Of a DNA stretch of 24,986 nt, positions 13,479 through 20,305 are shown one piece after another. This DNA is from Candidatus Moraniibacteriota bacterium (lineage in GTDB: Bacteria; Patescibacteriota; Minisyncoccia; Moranbacterales; UBA2206): assembly GCA_027351145.1 (NCBI GenBank), contig DAIEIZ010000079.1, forward strand, positions 1 to 24,986, given 5' to 3'. Each line of letters begins with the position of its first letter. Positions within the stretch are counted from its first letter, which is position 1. Made by a program: the position numbers and the translations under genes. The notes under the pieces were generated by a model. That model was not told where the DNA came from and did no database searches. It saw only the letters and a program-made list of their open reading frames with translations.

Positions 13479-14027
13479 ATGCGAAGAGAAATTTTATTCA
13501 TCACCAGAAACAAGAAAAAAGTGGAAGAAGTTAGAGCGATAACCGGACTCAACGTTATTGCAAAAAATCTGGATATTTTGGAAATTCAGTCGCTGGATGT
13601 TGAAGAAGTCGCCAAGGCAAAAGCGCTGTCTGCTTTTCAGGTAGTCGGCCAGCCGGTCATTGTCGATGACACGGGAATGAGTATTGATTCAATGGGTGGT
13701 CTCCCTGGAGCGCTGGTAGCCTGGTTTTTGGACAGTCTCCAGCCAGCAGGAATTCTTCGGCTTATGGCTAATGAGGAAAATCGTAAAGCTTCTGTTTCCA
13801 CTTGCATTGCCTATGCCGACGAAACCGGCGTTTTCGCTTTTACGGGAACGATTTATGGATCGGTGACTAATTCCCTGAAGGGAGAAAATGGATTTGGATA
13901 TGATCCTATTTTTATTCCTGATGGTTGCGACAAAACCTACGCAGAAATGACTTCGGAAGAGAAAAACGAAATATCCATGCGAAAAATCGCACTTCTGAAA
14001 TTGAAAAAATTCATACTGAGTCAGTAA
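13479..14027 (+). CDS. ITPA/RdgB (Ham1)-type non-canonical purine NTP pyrophosphatase
   Basis: 182 aa. Hydrolyses ITP, dITP and XTP to monophosphates and so keeps deaminated purines out of nucleic acids. Signature parts: ITRNKKKVEEV (residues 7-17, substrate loop), VIVDDTGMSID with its catalytic acids (60-70), GGLPGALVAWFL, ENGFGYDPIF and TYAEMTSEEKNEISMR (base and phosphate contacts). The GGLPG...WFL stretch is closer to eukaryote-type ITPA than to E. coli RdgB. The only long plus-strand gene besides 16771-17301. GAAAGGA lies 5 nt before the ATG. It is convergent with a second, unrelated inosine triphosphatase at 14066-14602. Confidence 0.9.
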   Translation: MRREILFITRNKKKVEEVRAITGLNVIAKNLDILEIQSLDVEEVAKAKALSAFQVVGQPVIVDDTGMSIDSMGGLPGALVAWFLDSLQPAGILRLMANEENRKASVSTCIAYADETGVFAFTGTIYGSVTNSLKGENGFGYDPIFIPDGCDKTYAEMTSEEKNEISMRKIALLKLKKFILSQ

Positions 14028-14061
14028 TGAAATTTTTCTACGTGATTTCTCAGTCGCTGCT

Positions 14062-14084
14062 CCATCTAAGATGGATAATTTTTG
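14062..14084 (+). terminator. Weak terminator-like hairpin after the Ham1-type gene
   Basis: CCATC-TAA-GATGG followed by ATAATTTTT; the stem is only 5 bp and overlaps the 3' end of the convergent gene. Confidence 0.3.
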
Positions 14085-14602
14085 TCATTGAGGATATATC
14101 CTAGCGCGCAATTGATTGCATCTTCAAATTCATCAGCTCTGGCATACATGGAATTGGTTATTATCCCATTACTACCAAGGCTGTCTATTTTTTCAACCAA
14201 GGCAGACGGATATTTGTCTTTAATAAGATTGCTCAATTCTCCAAAGCTCCTAATTTCTTGAGCGATGTATTCTGGAATCATTACCTTGCCACTACAACCA
14301 AATCCAATCCTCAAAAGCCTTGGGCACTCAATAGCGCACCAGCCGCATATAAAAACACCTGCCGCATTTTTGGTAATTATTCCCTCCAATCCAATATAGT
14401 AATCGGCCTCCTTGATGAGTAATTTTCCCGCATTTATCCTGTTAATTGAACCGTCAATTCCTTCATTATCATTGGTCGGAGTTACGGAAACTCCCGATTC
14501 AACTTCTACGCAAATCAATTCAAAAGCAGGATCTATTTTTAAAAAAACTCTTTCCACAGCCATTCGCTTTGCTTTATTCTTGGAAGTCAATACTATTTTC
14601 AT
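14066..14602 (-). CDS. YjjX/DUF84-type inosine/xanthosine triphosphatase
   Basis: 178 aa. This family also removes ITP and XTP but is distinct from Ham1 proteins in motifs. Landmarks: VLTSKNKAKRMAVERVF (4-20), VESGVSVTPTNDNEGIDGSINR (33-54), with the family pattern SGVxxxPxxxxEtxxGAxNR, ADYYIGLEGII (66-76), where the family usually has GLEGG, and an LGSNGIITNSMYARADEFEDA stretch (143-163). No SD is obvious. It ends 39 bp from the convergent Ham1-type gene. Together the pair forms a nucleotide-sanitation cluster. The Gly-to-Ile change in GLEGG may alter specificity. Confidence 0.82.
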   Translation of the reverse strand: MKIVLTSKNKAKRMAVERVFLKIDPAFELICVEVESGVSVTPTNDNEGIDGSINRINAGKLLIKEADYYIGLEGIITKNAAGVFICGWCAIECPRLLRIGFGCSGKVMIPEYIAQEIRSFGELSNLIKDKYPSALVEKIDSLGSNGIITNSMYARADEFEDAINCALGYILNDKNYPS

Positions 14603-14678
14603 GATATTTTAATCCTCAAAAATTAGACTTAGAGTTTCACGCTTTCAATAATCAGCAACACCACACGCCCAAAAAGCG

Positions 14679-15170
14679 CTAAGCATATTTCTCCAGATAT
14701 TTTTCAATTCCCCTCGTCAAGAAATCAGCTCTTTTTTCCGTAATCTCGATTGGTTTTTCTTTCCAGACTGCAAAAATATCTTCGCGACTTATCTTTTCTT
14801 TGGCCAACTTACAAAATTCTAGCGCGGAAAGTTTGGCACCACCCTTGAGACCAAGGATACTCAGCAATCTCTCGTCGATTGTTTTGTTCCATGTATCCTT
14901 GGATATCTCTTTTGAGTCTGCGATAGTAAGACCTGAGCAAATCAAACCATCGTTACATTTGCAAGGACCACAGATAACATCATTGCCGACAGTTAATTCT
15001 AGCCAAATAGTGGCATCTCCCAAAATTTCATTACCCACTTTCCAAAAATCATGTCCATACTCGACATTGGGCACAAAACTTTCCAGACCCGAGCCATAAA
15101 GCTTTATTATGTCCAGGAAATGATGAGGTTTAATTAGCAGCGCTTCTCTTTTTTTCATATTATTTACCAT
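14679..15170 (-). CDS. DUF1284-like protein
   Basis: 163 aa, cytosolic. It begins with IKPHHFLDIIKLYG, like the RPHHLLCL start of DUF1284 proteins, and has a cysteine cluster CGPCKCNDGLICSG (residues 67-80), followed by a WNKTIDERLLSILGLKGG helix (94-111). The Cys set could bind a metal or Fe-S cluster. The family function is not known. The start is MVNNMKKRE; the second ATG, four codons later, is equally possible, and neither has a good SD. It stands alone between YjjX-like and ATPase genes. Confidence 0.6.
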   Translation of the reverse strand: MVNNMKKREALLIKPHHFLDIIKLYGSGLESFVPNVEYGHDFWKVGNEILGDATIWLELTVGNDVICGPCKCNDGLICSGLTIADSKEISKDTWNKTIDERLLSILGLKGGAKLSALEFCKLAKEKISREDIFAVWKEKPIEITEKRADFLTRGIEKYLEKYA

Positions 15171-15227
15171 AGCTAATACGACGCCAAACGTAAACTATCT
15201 TTTGTTTCGAATCCAAAAATAAGAAGT

Positions 15228-16565
15228 TTAGTCTAAATCAAAAATCCGATTTATAAGATAAAACGGCAACGAGACCAGCTTATGTGCCTTGCCAGAAACC
15301 GAAATGGAATCTTCTCGCGCCTGTCCGCTATAAACTCTAATGAGTTTGCTATTGTCAACACTAGCGGCAAAACTCAAAAGGGATTTTAATTTCGCCGAGT
15401 GTCCGGATTTCACTTCTATGCCGACAATCTTCCCCTTGTCAACCACGCAAAAATCAACCTCGGCCGAAGCATTCGGTTTTTCCTTTGCCCAATAATAGAG
15501 AGCCTGTTCTCCATGCACTCCGCTTGCAACAATATTTTGTCCGATAATTTGTTCGGCAATTTTTCCGCGATACAGATCGTTCAAATCAGTCAGTCTCAAA
15601 TATTGGGCTTGAAGATTATTTTTAAAATTAACAAAGCCACTATCCAGGTAGAGGATTTTTCTGGCTCTCTTTTTTTGAGCAATTAGCGGAGCACGAAGAG
15701 ATTTTGTGGCGTTTATTTGCCTTACAAGCATAGTTTTTTCCAGCACGTCAAACGCTTCACTCATTTCCCTGCTGCCAAAACCGCTTCCGCCAAATTTTTC
15801 ATAAGTAATCCGCTCCCCCGCGAAATAGGGAGCTTGTTCCAAAACATGCCTCAAATACTTGACCCCCGCAGACGAGGAATATTTATACACATCCTCGCTG
15901 TAGGATGTTAGCAGCGACGAGTAGGCGGAGTTCATTTCTTCTTGCGAACTATTCTCAACATAAAGCGAAATAATTTCCGGCATACCGCCAACTAGAGTGT
16001 AGTCATAAAATAATTTCAAAGACCGCTCATGAATTGCAACGGGGATTTTTTCTGTCAGCGTAACTTTTTTCAAAAAATCCAGCAGCTCATTTTCTTTAAT
16101 CGCTCCCAGGAATTCAAAAAAGGTCAGTGGATAGACATAGGCATATTCAACTCTGCCAACTGGCATAGACAGGCCTTCTTTTTTCAGCTTGGCCTCAAGC
16201 AGTGATCCGGCGGCAATCACATGAACATCGGGACGCTCTTCATAGAAGAAGCGCAAAAGAGCAATCAGATTTGGGGTGTTTTGTATTTCATCAATAAAGA
16301 TCAATGTTTTTCCTGGAATGATTTTTTCTTTCAAGACAATATCCACGATTTTTTCAAATTCAGCGACACTGCTGGTCTCTTTGAACAGCTCGTAATGTTC
16401 AGCCTTTTCTAAGTTTATGTGCACAAAATTTTTAAAATGACGCTTGGCAAAAATCAAAGTTGCATAAGTCTTTCCCACTTGCCTGGCACCTCGTAAAACA
16501 AGCGGTTTTCTCACTTTTTTAAGCTTCCATTTTTCCAAATAATCCAGAATGTCTCTGTTAAACAT
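15228..16565 (-). CDS. AAA+ ATPase with C-terminal DUF4143 (AAA_14 family)
   Basis: 445 aa. N-terminal P-loop domain: Walker A GARQVGKT (26-33), Walker B LIFIDEIQ (88-95), sensor-like VIAAGSLLEA. The middle is helical. The C-terminal domain contains SAEVDFCVVDKGKIVGIEVKSG, a PD-(D/E)xK-nuclease-like strand pattern (D, then ExK) typical of DUF4143. These ATPases are abundant, horizontally mobile and mostly uncharacterised. It is monocistronic with its own promoter (16607-16633). Its product ends IFDLD at 15228. Confidence 0.92.
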   Translation of the reverse strand: MFNRDILDYLEKWKLKKVRKPLVLRGARQVGKTYATLIFAKRHFKNFVHINLEKAEHYELFKETSSVAEFEKIVDIVLKEKIIPGKTLIFIDEIQNTPNLIALLRFFYEERPDVHVIAAGSLLEAKLKKEGLSMPVGRVEYAYVYPLTFFEFLGAIKENELLDFLKKVTLTEKIPVAIHERSLKLFYDYTLVGGMPEIISLYVENSSQEEMNSAYSSLLTSYSEDVYKYSSSAGVKYLRHVLEQAPYFAGERITYEKFGGSGFGSREMSEAFDVLEKTMLVRQINATKSLRAPLIAQKKRARKILYLDSGFVNFKNNLQAQYLRLTDLNDLYRGKIAEQIIGQNIVASGVHGEQALYYWAKEKPNASAEVDFCVVDKGKIVGIEVKSGHSAKLKSLLSFAASVDNSKLIRVYSGQAREDSISVSGKAHKLVSLPFYLINRIFDLD

Positions 16566-16606
16566 AGTACTAAGTTATTACAAGTTATGTATTAGTATAG
16601 CACTAG

Positions 16607-16633
16607 TTTATAGCATTTTGTGCTTATTGTCAA
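16607..16633 (-). promoter_or_regulatory. Promoter of the DUF4143 ATPase gene
   Basis: TTGACA (16628-16633), 15-bp spacer with TGC extension, TATAAA (16607-16612). Downstream, two AAGTTAT copies spaced 10 bp (about 16571-16588) could be a regulatory site. Confidence 0.5.
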
Positions 16634-16640
16634 CAAGCAA

Positions 16641-16736
16641 CTACCTTGGCTCATGTAAAGCATTTTTGGCCAAGAACTCGTCCGCTATTCCCCTTTCTTC
16701 TAAACCTCTCCAAAAACTTTGTACCAAATTGGATGT
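16641..16736 (-). pseudogene. Possible gene remnant, 31 codons
   Basis: An open frame between stops on the minus strand ends with FWRGLEERGIADEFLAKNAL and HEPR before TAG. The residue pattern looks like a genuine protein C-terminus, but there is no ATG or SD. It overlaps the gap before the methyltransferase at 16771. Confidence 0.25.
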
Positions 16737-16770
16737 TCATGTTTATTATGCTAGGATTGAGAGACATCAT

Positions 16771-17301
16771 ATGTATGGAATTTTTCTTCTCATCTTGGCG
16801 ATTTTTTTGGTTGCGATCAGTGCGCGCAGCATCTATGGTTTTGTGATTGGCGCGCCAATTCTCTTTTCGCCCAAAAAAGCAACTGAGGATGCCTTGCTTG
16901 AATGCCAGGCAAAGCCAGGAGAAATTTTCTATGACCTGGGCTCAGGAACGGGCCGAACAATGCTTGTGGCGGCTAAAAAATTCGGTTTGCATGTCTGCGG
17001 CTTTGAACTTTCGCCGCCAATAGCTTTTGTCGCGAAATGCAATCTTTGGTTACATGGAGTAAGAAAATCAAACATCTATTCAAAAAATTTTTACCATGCA
17101 GATTTGAGTGGCGCGGATATCATTTTTTGTTTTCTCACTCCCAAAGCAATGCTGAGACTGAAAAGTAAGTTTGAAAGAGAGCTATCGACTGGGACAAGAA
17201 TCATTTCCTATGCCTTCAGCATCCCCGGGTGGAAGCCAGAAAAAGTCATCCGAAACGGCACTCCGGGGAAAGTATTTTACTATATCATAAAAAACTCTTG
17301 A
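16771..17301 (+). CDS. Membrane-anchored methyltransferase, FAM173-like (module copy 2)
   Basis: 176 aa. ATG 16771 is preferred although the frame is open to 16549: from here the protein begins with a single TM helix (about residues 2-22) that aligns with copy 1, and the upstream stretch has no homologous part. Then LFSPKK (31-36), YDLGSGTGRT (54-63, SAM motif I), FGLHVCGFELS (71-81), ADIIFCFLTPKAM (115-127) and WKPEKV. Identity to copy 1 runs along the whole length (PKK, DLGxGxGR, KKFGLHxxGFEL, ADIxFCFL). The strong likeness to eukaryotic ANT/ATP synthase c lysine methyltransferases (GSGDGR, GYELN, VFLAP, WQPV) suggests a membrane-protein lysine as target. It is convergent with, and overlaps by 17 bp, the membrane-protein gene. 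Confidence 0.82.
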   Translation: MYGIFLLILAIFLVAISARSIYGFVIGAPILFSPKKATEDALLECQAKPGEIFYDLGSGTGRTMLVAAKKFGLHVCGFELSPPIAFVAKCNLWLHGVRKSNIYSKNFYHADLSGADIIFCFLTPKAMLRLKSKFERELSTGTRIISYAFSIPGWKPEKVIRNGTPGKVFYYIIKNS

Positions 17302-18421
17302 TGAGCTTGGACACACTTTCATAGCCCAAGCCATAAGCCCAAGTCCAAAAAATTCCTTGGAAAAAAGTCAGGATCACAAGCATCATAGCCATCTTTGCCA
17401 TTGTGCCAAGTTCTTTTTTGAAAAATACCACCACCTGTTCCGGACCATCCCAAATTATCGCCTTGACGCTCAGGTACCCGAAAAGTAAAAATCCGGCTAT
17501 TCGCGAATTAGCTCTGATTGAATCTACTGCTCGCCGGAAAGACTCACCTAGCGTGATGTCATGACCGCTTTTTTCGCTGATAATCACAAAAGAAATGGCG
17601 ACGATAAAATCAAACAGCCAAGTTGCAAGCACAATGTTCCAAAATGCCAGCCCCCAATAATTCAAAGCTCCGACAAGCGCCGCCGAAAGAAAAGATAACC
17701 AATAATCAAAAAAAATGTAGACCGCTCTTCGCATAGTCATAACTGCGACTTTTCTGGTACGCGTATCAATATCGTCGCTACTATCAATGTCAAAAAAGGC
17801 TCCCGTCGCGTCGAGCGTTACATTGTAGGTCGCAACAAAAATTTCCGTCACAATCTCCAGCATGACGAGCGCCGGAAATATTGCGCCTAAAAGAAGAGTG
17901 ACCTTTCCCACAGAAAGAGCGGGGCCAGCCAAAAAAATGACAAAAGCTGGTCCAAGAAGTAGCCCCAAAACGAGTGACCCCAGAACTGCCGGTGAAAAAT
18001 ATCTGATCTTTTTAAAATCCTCATGCCAAATAATGCCCATCTGTCCAACAATCATCATCCCCGCGCCCAAACCGCAAATCGTTCTGCCGAAAACAAAAAG
18101 ATCTGAGCTGCTCTGAAATAGGCCAATCAAACTGCCAAGAATCATAAAGATCAACCCTGGTCGAATGACACTTTTGATTCTTTTGCTATTTTTGAAAATT
18201 CCAGAAAACGCCAAAAAAATCAAAAAGGCTCCAGCGAAAGAAAGCAAAAAAATTTCACTCGCCCAATTGCCAGAAGGGCCATTGGAACTTTTCGAAAACA
18301 AAGAAGCATTCGCGATTTGGATCGCAATAACAAAATCCGCCAAAATCAGATAGAAGAAAAAAGTTCTTCTGTTTTTGCTCATTCTTATCTTCATGGACCA
18401 AATAAAAAAATCAAAAGCCAC
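17285..18421 (-). CDS. MFS-like N-terminal half fused to the module's membrane domain (copy 2)
   Basis: 378 aa with about ten hydrophobic segments. Residues about 20-200 look like the first half of a major facilitator transporter, including FGRTICGLGAGMMIVG (111-126), the Arg-Gly-Gly region typical of helix 4 in drug/proton antiporters. After an acidic linker (DIDSSDDIDTRTR, 211-223) the C-terminal part is homologous to the 250-aa protein of copy 1: TLGESFRR (290-297), VKAIIWDGPE (319-328), QGIFWTWAYGLGY (355-367). The second MFS half is missing, so this is a chimera. The GTG start at 18419-18421 is the longest; ATG 18392-18394 (MKIRMSKNRR) is equally likely. Neither has an SD. A promoter about 220 nt upstream gives a long structured leader. 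Confidence 0.78.
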   Translation of the reverse strand: MAFDFFIWSMKIRMSKNRRTFFFYLILADFVIAIQIANASLFSKSSNGPSGNWASEIFLLSFAGAFLIFLAFSGIFKNSKRIKSVIRPGLIFMILGSLIGLFQSSSDLFVFGRTICGLGAGMMIVGQMGIIWHEDFKKIRYFSPAVLGSLVLGLLLGPAFVIFLAGPALSVGKVTLLLGAIFPALVMLEIVTEIFVATYNVTLDATGAFFDIDSSDDIDTRTRKVAVMTMRRAVYIFFDYWLSFLSAALVGALNYWGLAFWNIVLATWLFDFIVAISFVIISEKSGHDITLGESFRRAVDSIRANSRIAGFLLFGYLSVKAIIWDGPEQVVVFFKKELGTMAKMAMMLVILTFFQGIFWTWAYGLGYESVSKLIKSFL

Positions 18422-18468
18422 GTATCAAAAATGGCATTTTGATAAATTAAATATTAGTTAGCGGCAAA

Positions 18469-18570
18469 GACGCATTTTAATGCATCTTTTGTTTCTAGAA
18501 ATAGCAAAGTTGCAATTCTTTTGCACGATAAATCAGAATGAAAAGTCCGAGATGCGACTCATCACGCATC
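18469..18570 (-). promoter_or_regulatory. Structured 5' leader of the MFS-fusion gene
   Basis: Two hairpins lie in the leader: GATGCATT/AATGCGTC (18469-18486) and GATGCG-N8-CGCATC (18551-18570). They share the GATGCG/CGCATC wording, so alternative pairing between them is possible. The remainder of 18422-18732 holds a promoter and a terminator but no gene. Confidence 0.35.
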
Positions 18571-18642
18571 TACTAATTATTTTCTCTAAAAAAATTTACC
18601 TAAAAATTCCTCTTCCGCACCTATCAGAAACCCAACTGACGC

Positions 18643-18671
18643 ATTATAGCAAAGAGATATGATAAGAGCAA
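18643..18671 (-). promoter_or_regulatory. Promoter of the MFS-fusion gene
   Basis: TTGCTC (18666-18671), 17-bp spacer, TGC-TATAAT (-10 at 18643-18648). Confidence 0.65.
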
Positions 18672-18688
18672 TATTTGCATAAAAACAA

Positions 18689-18725
18689 TTAAGGCTGAGA
18701 GCTATTTTAAGCCTCCCAACCTTAA
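18689..18725 (-). terminator. Terminator of the nucleotidyltransferase gene
   Basis: TTAAGG(T)TGGGAGGC pairs imperfectly with GCTCTCAGCCTTAA and is followed on the minus strand by TTGTTTTTATG, just after the stop at 18733. Confidence 0.65.
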
Positions 18726-18732
18726 GTTTGGA

Positions 18733-19419
18733 CTATCGAAAATGCCTGCAAAAAGCTTCGTACACCTTTGGCGTATTAATGTTAAAGCCTACTGTCGACA
18801 ATTTATACCCCATTAAAAATCCCTTCTCAATCAAAGTACTGAAGAATTGGCATTGCAGTTGCTCAACAACTTCCTCAAAATCACAAGCGTAATCAATGAT
18901 CTGGCAACCCATGTTGATAATATCATTCCTTTTTGTTTGAGCAGATCTGTTCCAGGCTAAAATTTTGTCACCGCTAAATTCAAAGGTGGCTCCGTCGGAA
19001 ACCGAGATACTGGGAGCGACCAGAATTGAAACGGGCTTATCATGAGAATCATGAAACCGCTCAAATTCTCCCCAATCAAAATCACAATAGAAATCACTGG
19101 CGCAACCATATATCCTTGATTTTCTCTCAATCAATGCTCGAATCTGCGGTCCGACAGGTCCTGTACGATAGATATCAACCACGACTTCAACATTGGGAAT
19201 TTTTTGCAAAAGATCTGAAAGACACGCTGCGTTTTGTGGGCTTGCATGAACCTGAATTTTATCAAAAAACAATATGGCTCTGCTAATAATCCTTTCGATT
19301 AGAGATTCATCTCTCCCTGGAAGCGGCAAGACACTTTTGGGAATTCCATTAAATTCCCGCAACAAATAGTCCTTGAGCCGCGCATTAACACCACCCGCAC
19401 TTATTATCAATTCTTTCAT
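18733..19419 (-). CDS. Nucleotidyltransferase (GT-A fold, sugar-phosphate NTP transferase-like)
   Basis: 228 aa. The N-terminus LIISAGGVNARLKDYL (4-19) followed by IPKSVLPLPG (26-35) is a variant of the LAAGxGTRL...PK signature of nucleotidyltransferases that make NDP-sugars or related molecules. YGCASDFYCDFDW (103-115) supplies the metal-binding acidic residues at the usual place. The GG replaces the common GxG, so the substrate may be unusual; the protein is also shorter than glucose-1-phosphate thymidylyltransferases. An AAAGGAGG SD lies about 6 nt before the ATG. It is monocistronic. An inverted repeat CATGT-N5-ACATG lies about 45 bp upstream (about 19460-19474). Confidence 0.72.
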   Translation of the reverse strand: MKELIISAGGVNARLKDYLLREFNGIPKSVLPLPGRDESLIERIISRAILFFDKIQVHASPQNAACLSDLLQKIPNVEVVVDIYRTGPVGPQIRALIERKSRIYGCASDFYCDFDWGEFERFHDSHDKPVSILVAPSISVSDGATFEFSGDKILAWNRSAQTKRNDIINMGCQIIDYACDFEEVVEQLQCQFFSTLIEKGFLMGYKLSTVGFNINTPKVYEAFCRHFR

Positions 19420-19522
19420 TTGCGCCTCCTTTGTTTATGAGGAATACCAGTGGAAGTTACCATGTCATGAACATGCCTAGAAAAATTGTTAACGTACTGC
19501 CATTTTGAGATACTACGACTGG

Positions 19523-19549
19523 ACAAAAAAAGCGCCGGATGGCGCTTCT
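19523..19549 (-). terminator. Intrinsic terminator of the Cys-rich protein gene
   Basis: AAGCGCC-ATCC-GGCGCTTTTTTT on the minus strand: 7-bp stem, tetraloop, T-run, 8 nt after the stop. Confidence 0.85.
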
Positions 19550-19556
19550 CAAAACT

Positions 19557-20177
19557 CTATCGGGAAACACCGGGATCCGCTGGATTTGAGTTGCTTTGAA
19601 TCGCACCACTCCCACATTCCGTGTCATCAGGAGCGCATGCGTCTTTCGCCGCGCTCGCCTCCTCACATGCCGCGTCACCTTCCTCGCAAACAGGAGTATC
19701 TTCAGACGTAATACTATCTTCTTCCGGAGGATTTTCTTTGGTGTATTCTATTGGATCGTTACACTCAGTTTTTTGTTCGATTTTATTTTTATCATCGCAA
19801 AATACTTCTGCACAATCCTTTTCCTTGGAATCACAAACCATTGGCTTGCAATTTTCATCAGTTTTTGAATCGCAAAGCGGAATTTTTGAAGCATTTCTTC
19901 TGGCTAATTTATAATACCAAATATCTTTCTCAGCATCACCGGTACATTTTTCGCCGTCCACATCAGAGGCCGGATCGCATTTCCAAATAAAACATTTTTG
20001 GGTATAGGGATCGCAATCAACTTGCGACTCAATGATATAGTTTTTCTTAATCACAACGCGATAATAGGTAGCGAAAACCGATCCGGCAATCAGCAGCCCT
20101 AGGATTATAAAAAAAAGCTTCCCCGACCGCGATTGAGTGACATCCACTGTAAAATTTTCGTCTGGCATATTGTTCAT
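19557..20177 (-). CDS. Membrane-anchored cysteine-rich exported protein
   Basis: About 206 aa from ATG 20175-20177; a GTG seven codons upstream is possible, and the second ATG (MPDENF) is also plausible. A short cytosolic tail (TVDVTQSRSGK) is followed by one TM helix (LFFIILGLLIAGSVFATYY) and an outside domain. That domain has 15-20 cysteines in spaced repeats such as CDPYTQKCFIWKCDP, CDSKTDENCKPMVC and CDSKEKDCAEVFC, and ends in a low-complexity acidic Ser/Ala/Asp tail. The Cys set suggests a disulfide-rich envelope protein. No family is recognised by name. It has its own promoter (20231-20258) next to the rpoC terminator and its own terminator. Confidence 0.75.
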   Translation of the reverse strand: MNNMPDENFTVDVTQSRSGKLFFIILGLLIAGSVFATYYRVVIKKNYIIESQVDCDPYTQKCFIWKCDPASDVDGEKCTGDAEKDIWYYKLARRNASKIPLCDSKTDENCKPMVCDSKEKDCAEVFCDDKNKIEQKTECNDPIEYTKENPPEEDSITSEDTPVCEEGDAACEEASAAKDACAPDDTECGSGAIQSNSNPADPGVSR

Positions 20178-20230
20178 ATTTTTTGTTTCAAAAATCACGC
20201 CACTTAGTACGCTAGTTTCTATTGCTTTTT

Positions 20231-20258
20231 ATTATAGCAAAAAATAGTAAAATAACAA
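20231..20258 (-). promoter_or_regulatory. Promoter of the Cys-rich protein gene
   Basis: TTGTTA (20253-20258), 16-bp spacer, TGC-TATAAT (-10 at 20231-20236). It abuts the rpoC terminator. Confidence 0.6.
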
Positions 20259-20286
20259 AACACCTCGATTGCTCGAAGTGTTTTTT
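20257..20286 (-). terminator. Intrinsic terminator of rpoC (bidirectional form)
   Basis: AAAACACcTCGA-TTGC-TCGAaGTGTTTT with T-runs on both sides, 20 nt after the rpoC stop; closes the rpoBC unit. Confidence 0.8.
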
Positions 20287-20305
20287 CCTAAAAGTCTTGC
20301 TATTC

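Noticed and set aside
16549..16770. 74-residue N-terminal extension of the second methyltransferase
   Set aside because: The paralogue has no such part, the TM helix begins right after the internal ATG, and the stretch overlaps the divergent ATPase start region.
18541..18575. Hammerhead ribozyme suggested by GTGATGAGTCGC in the MFS-fusion leader
   Set aside because: The core needs CUGAUGA plus a matching GAAA and a cleavage triplet in three stems. The first base differs, no GAAA is at the right place, and the stretch folds as a simple hairpin.
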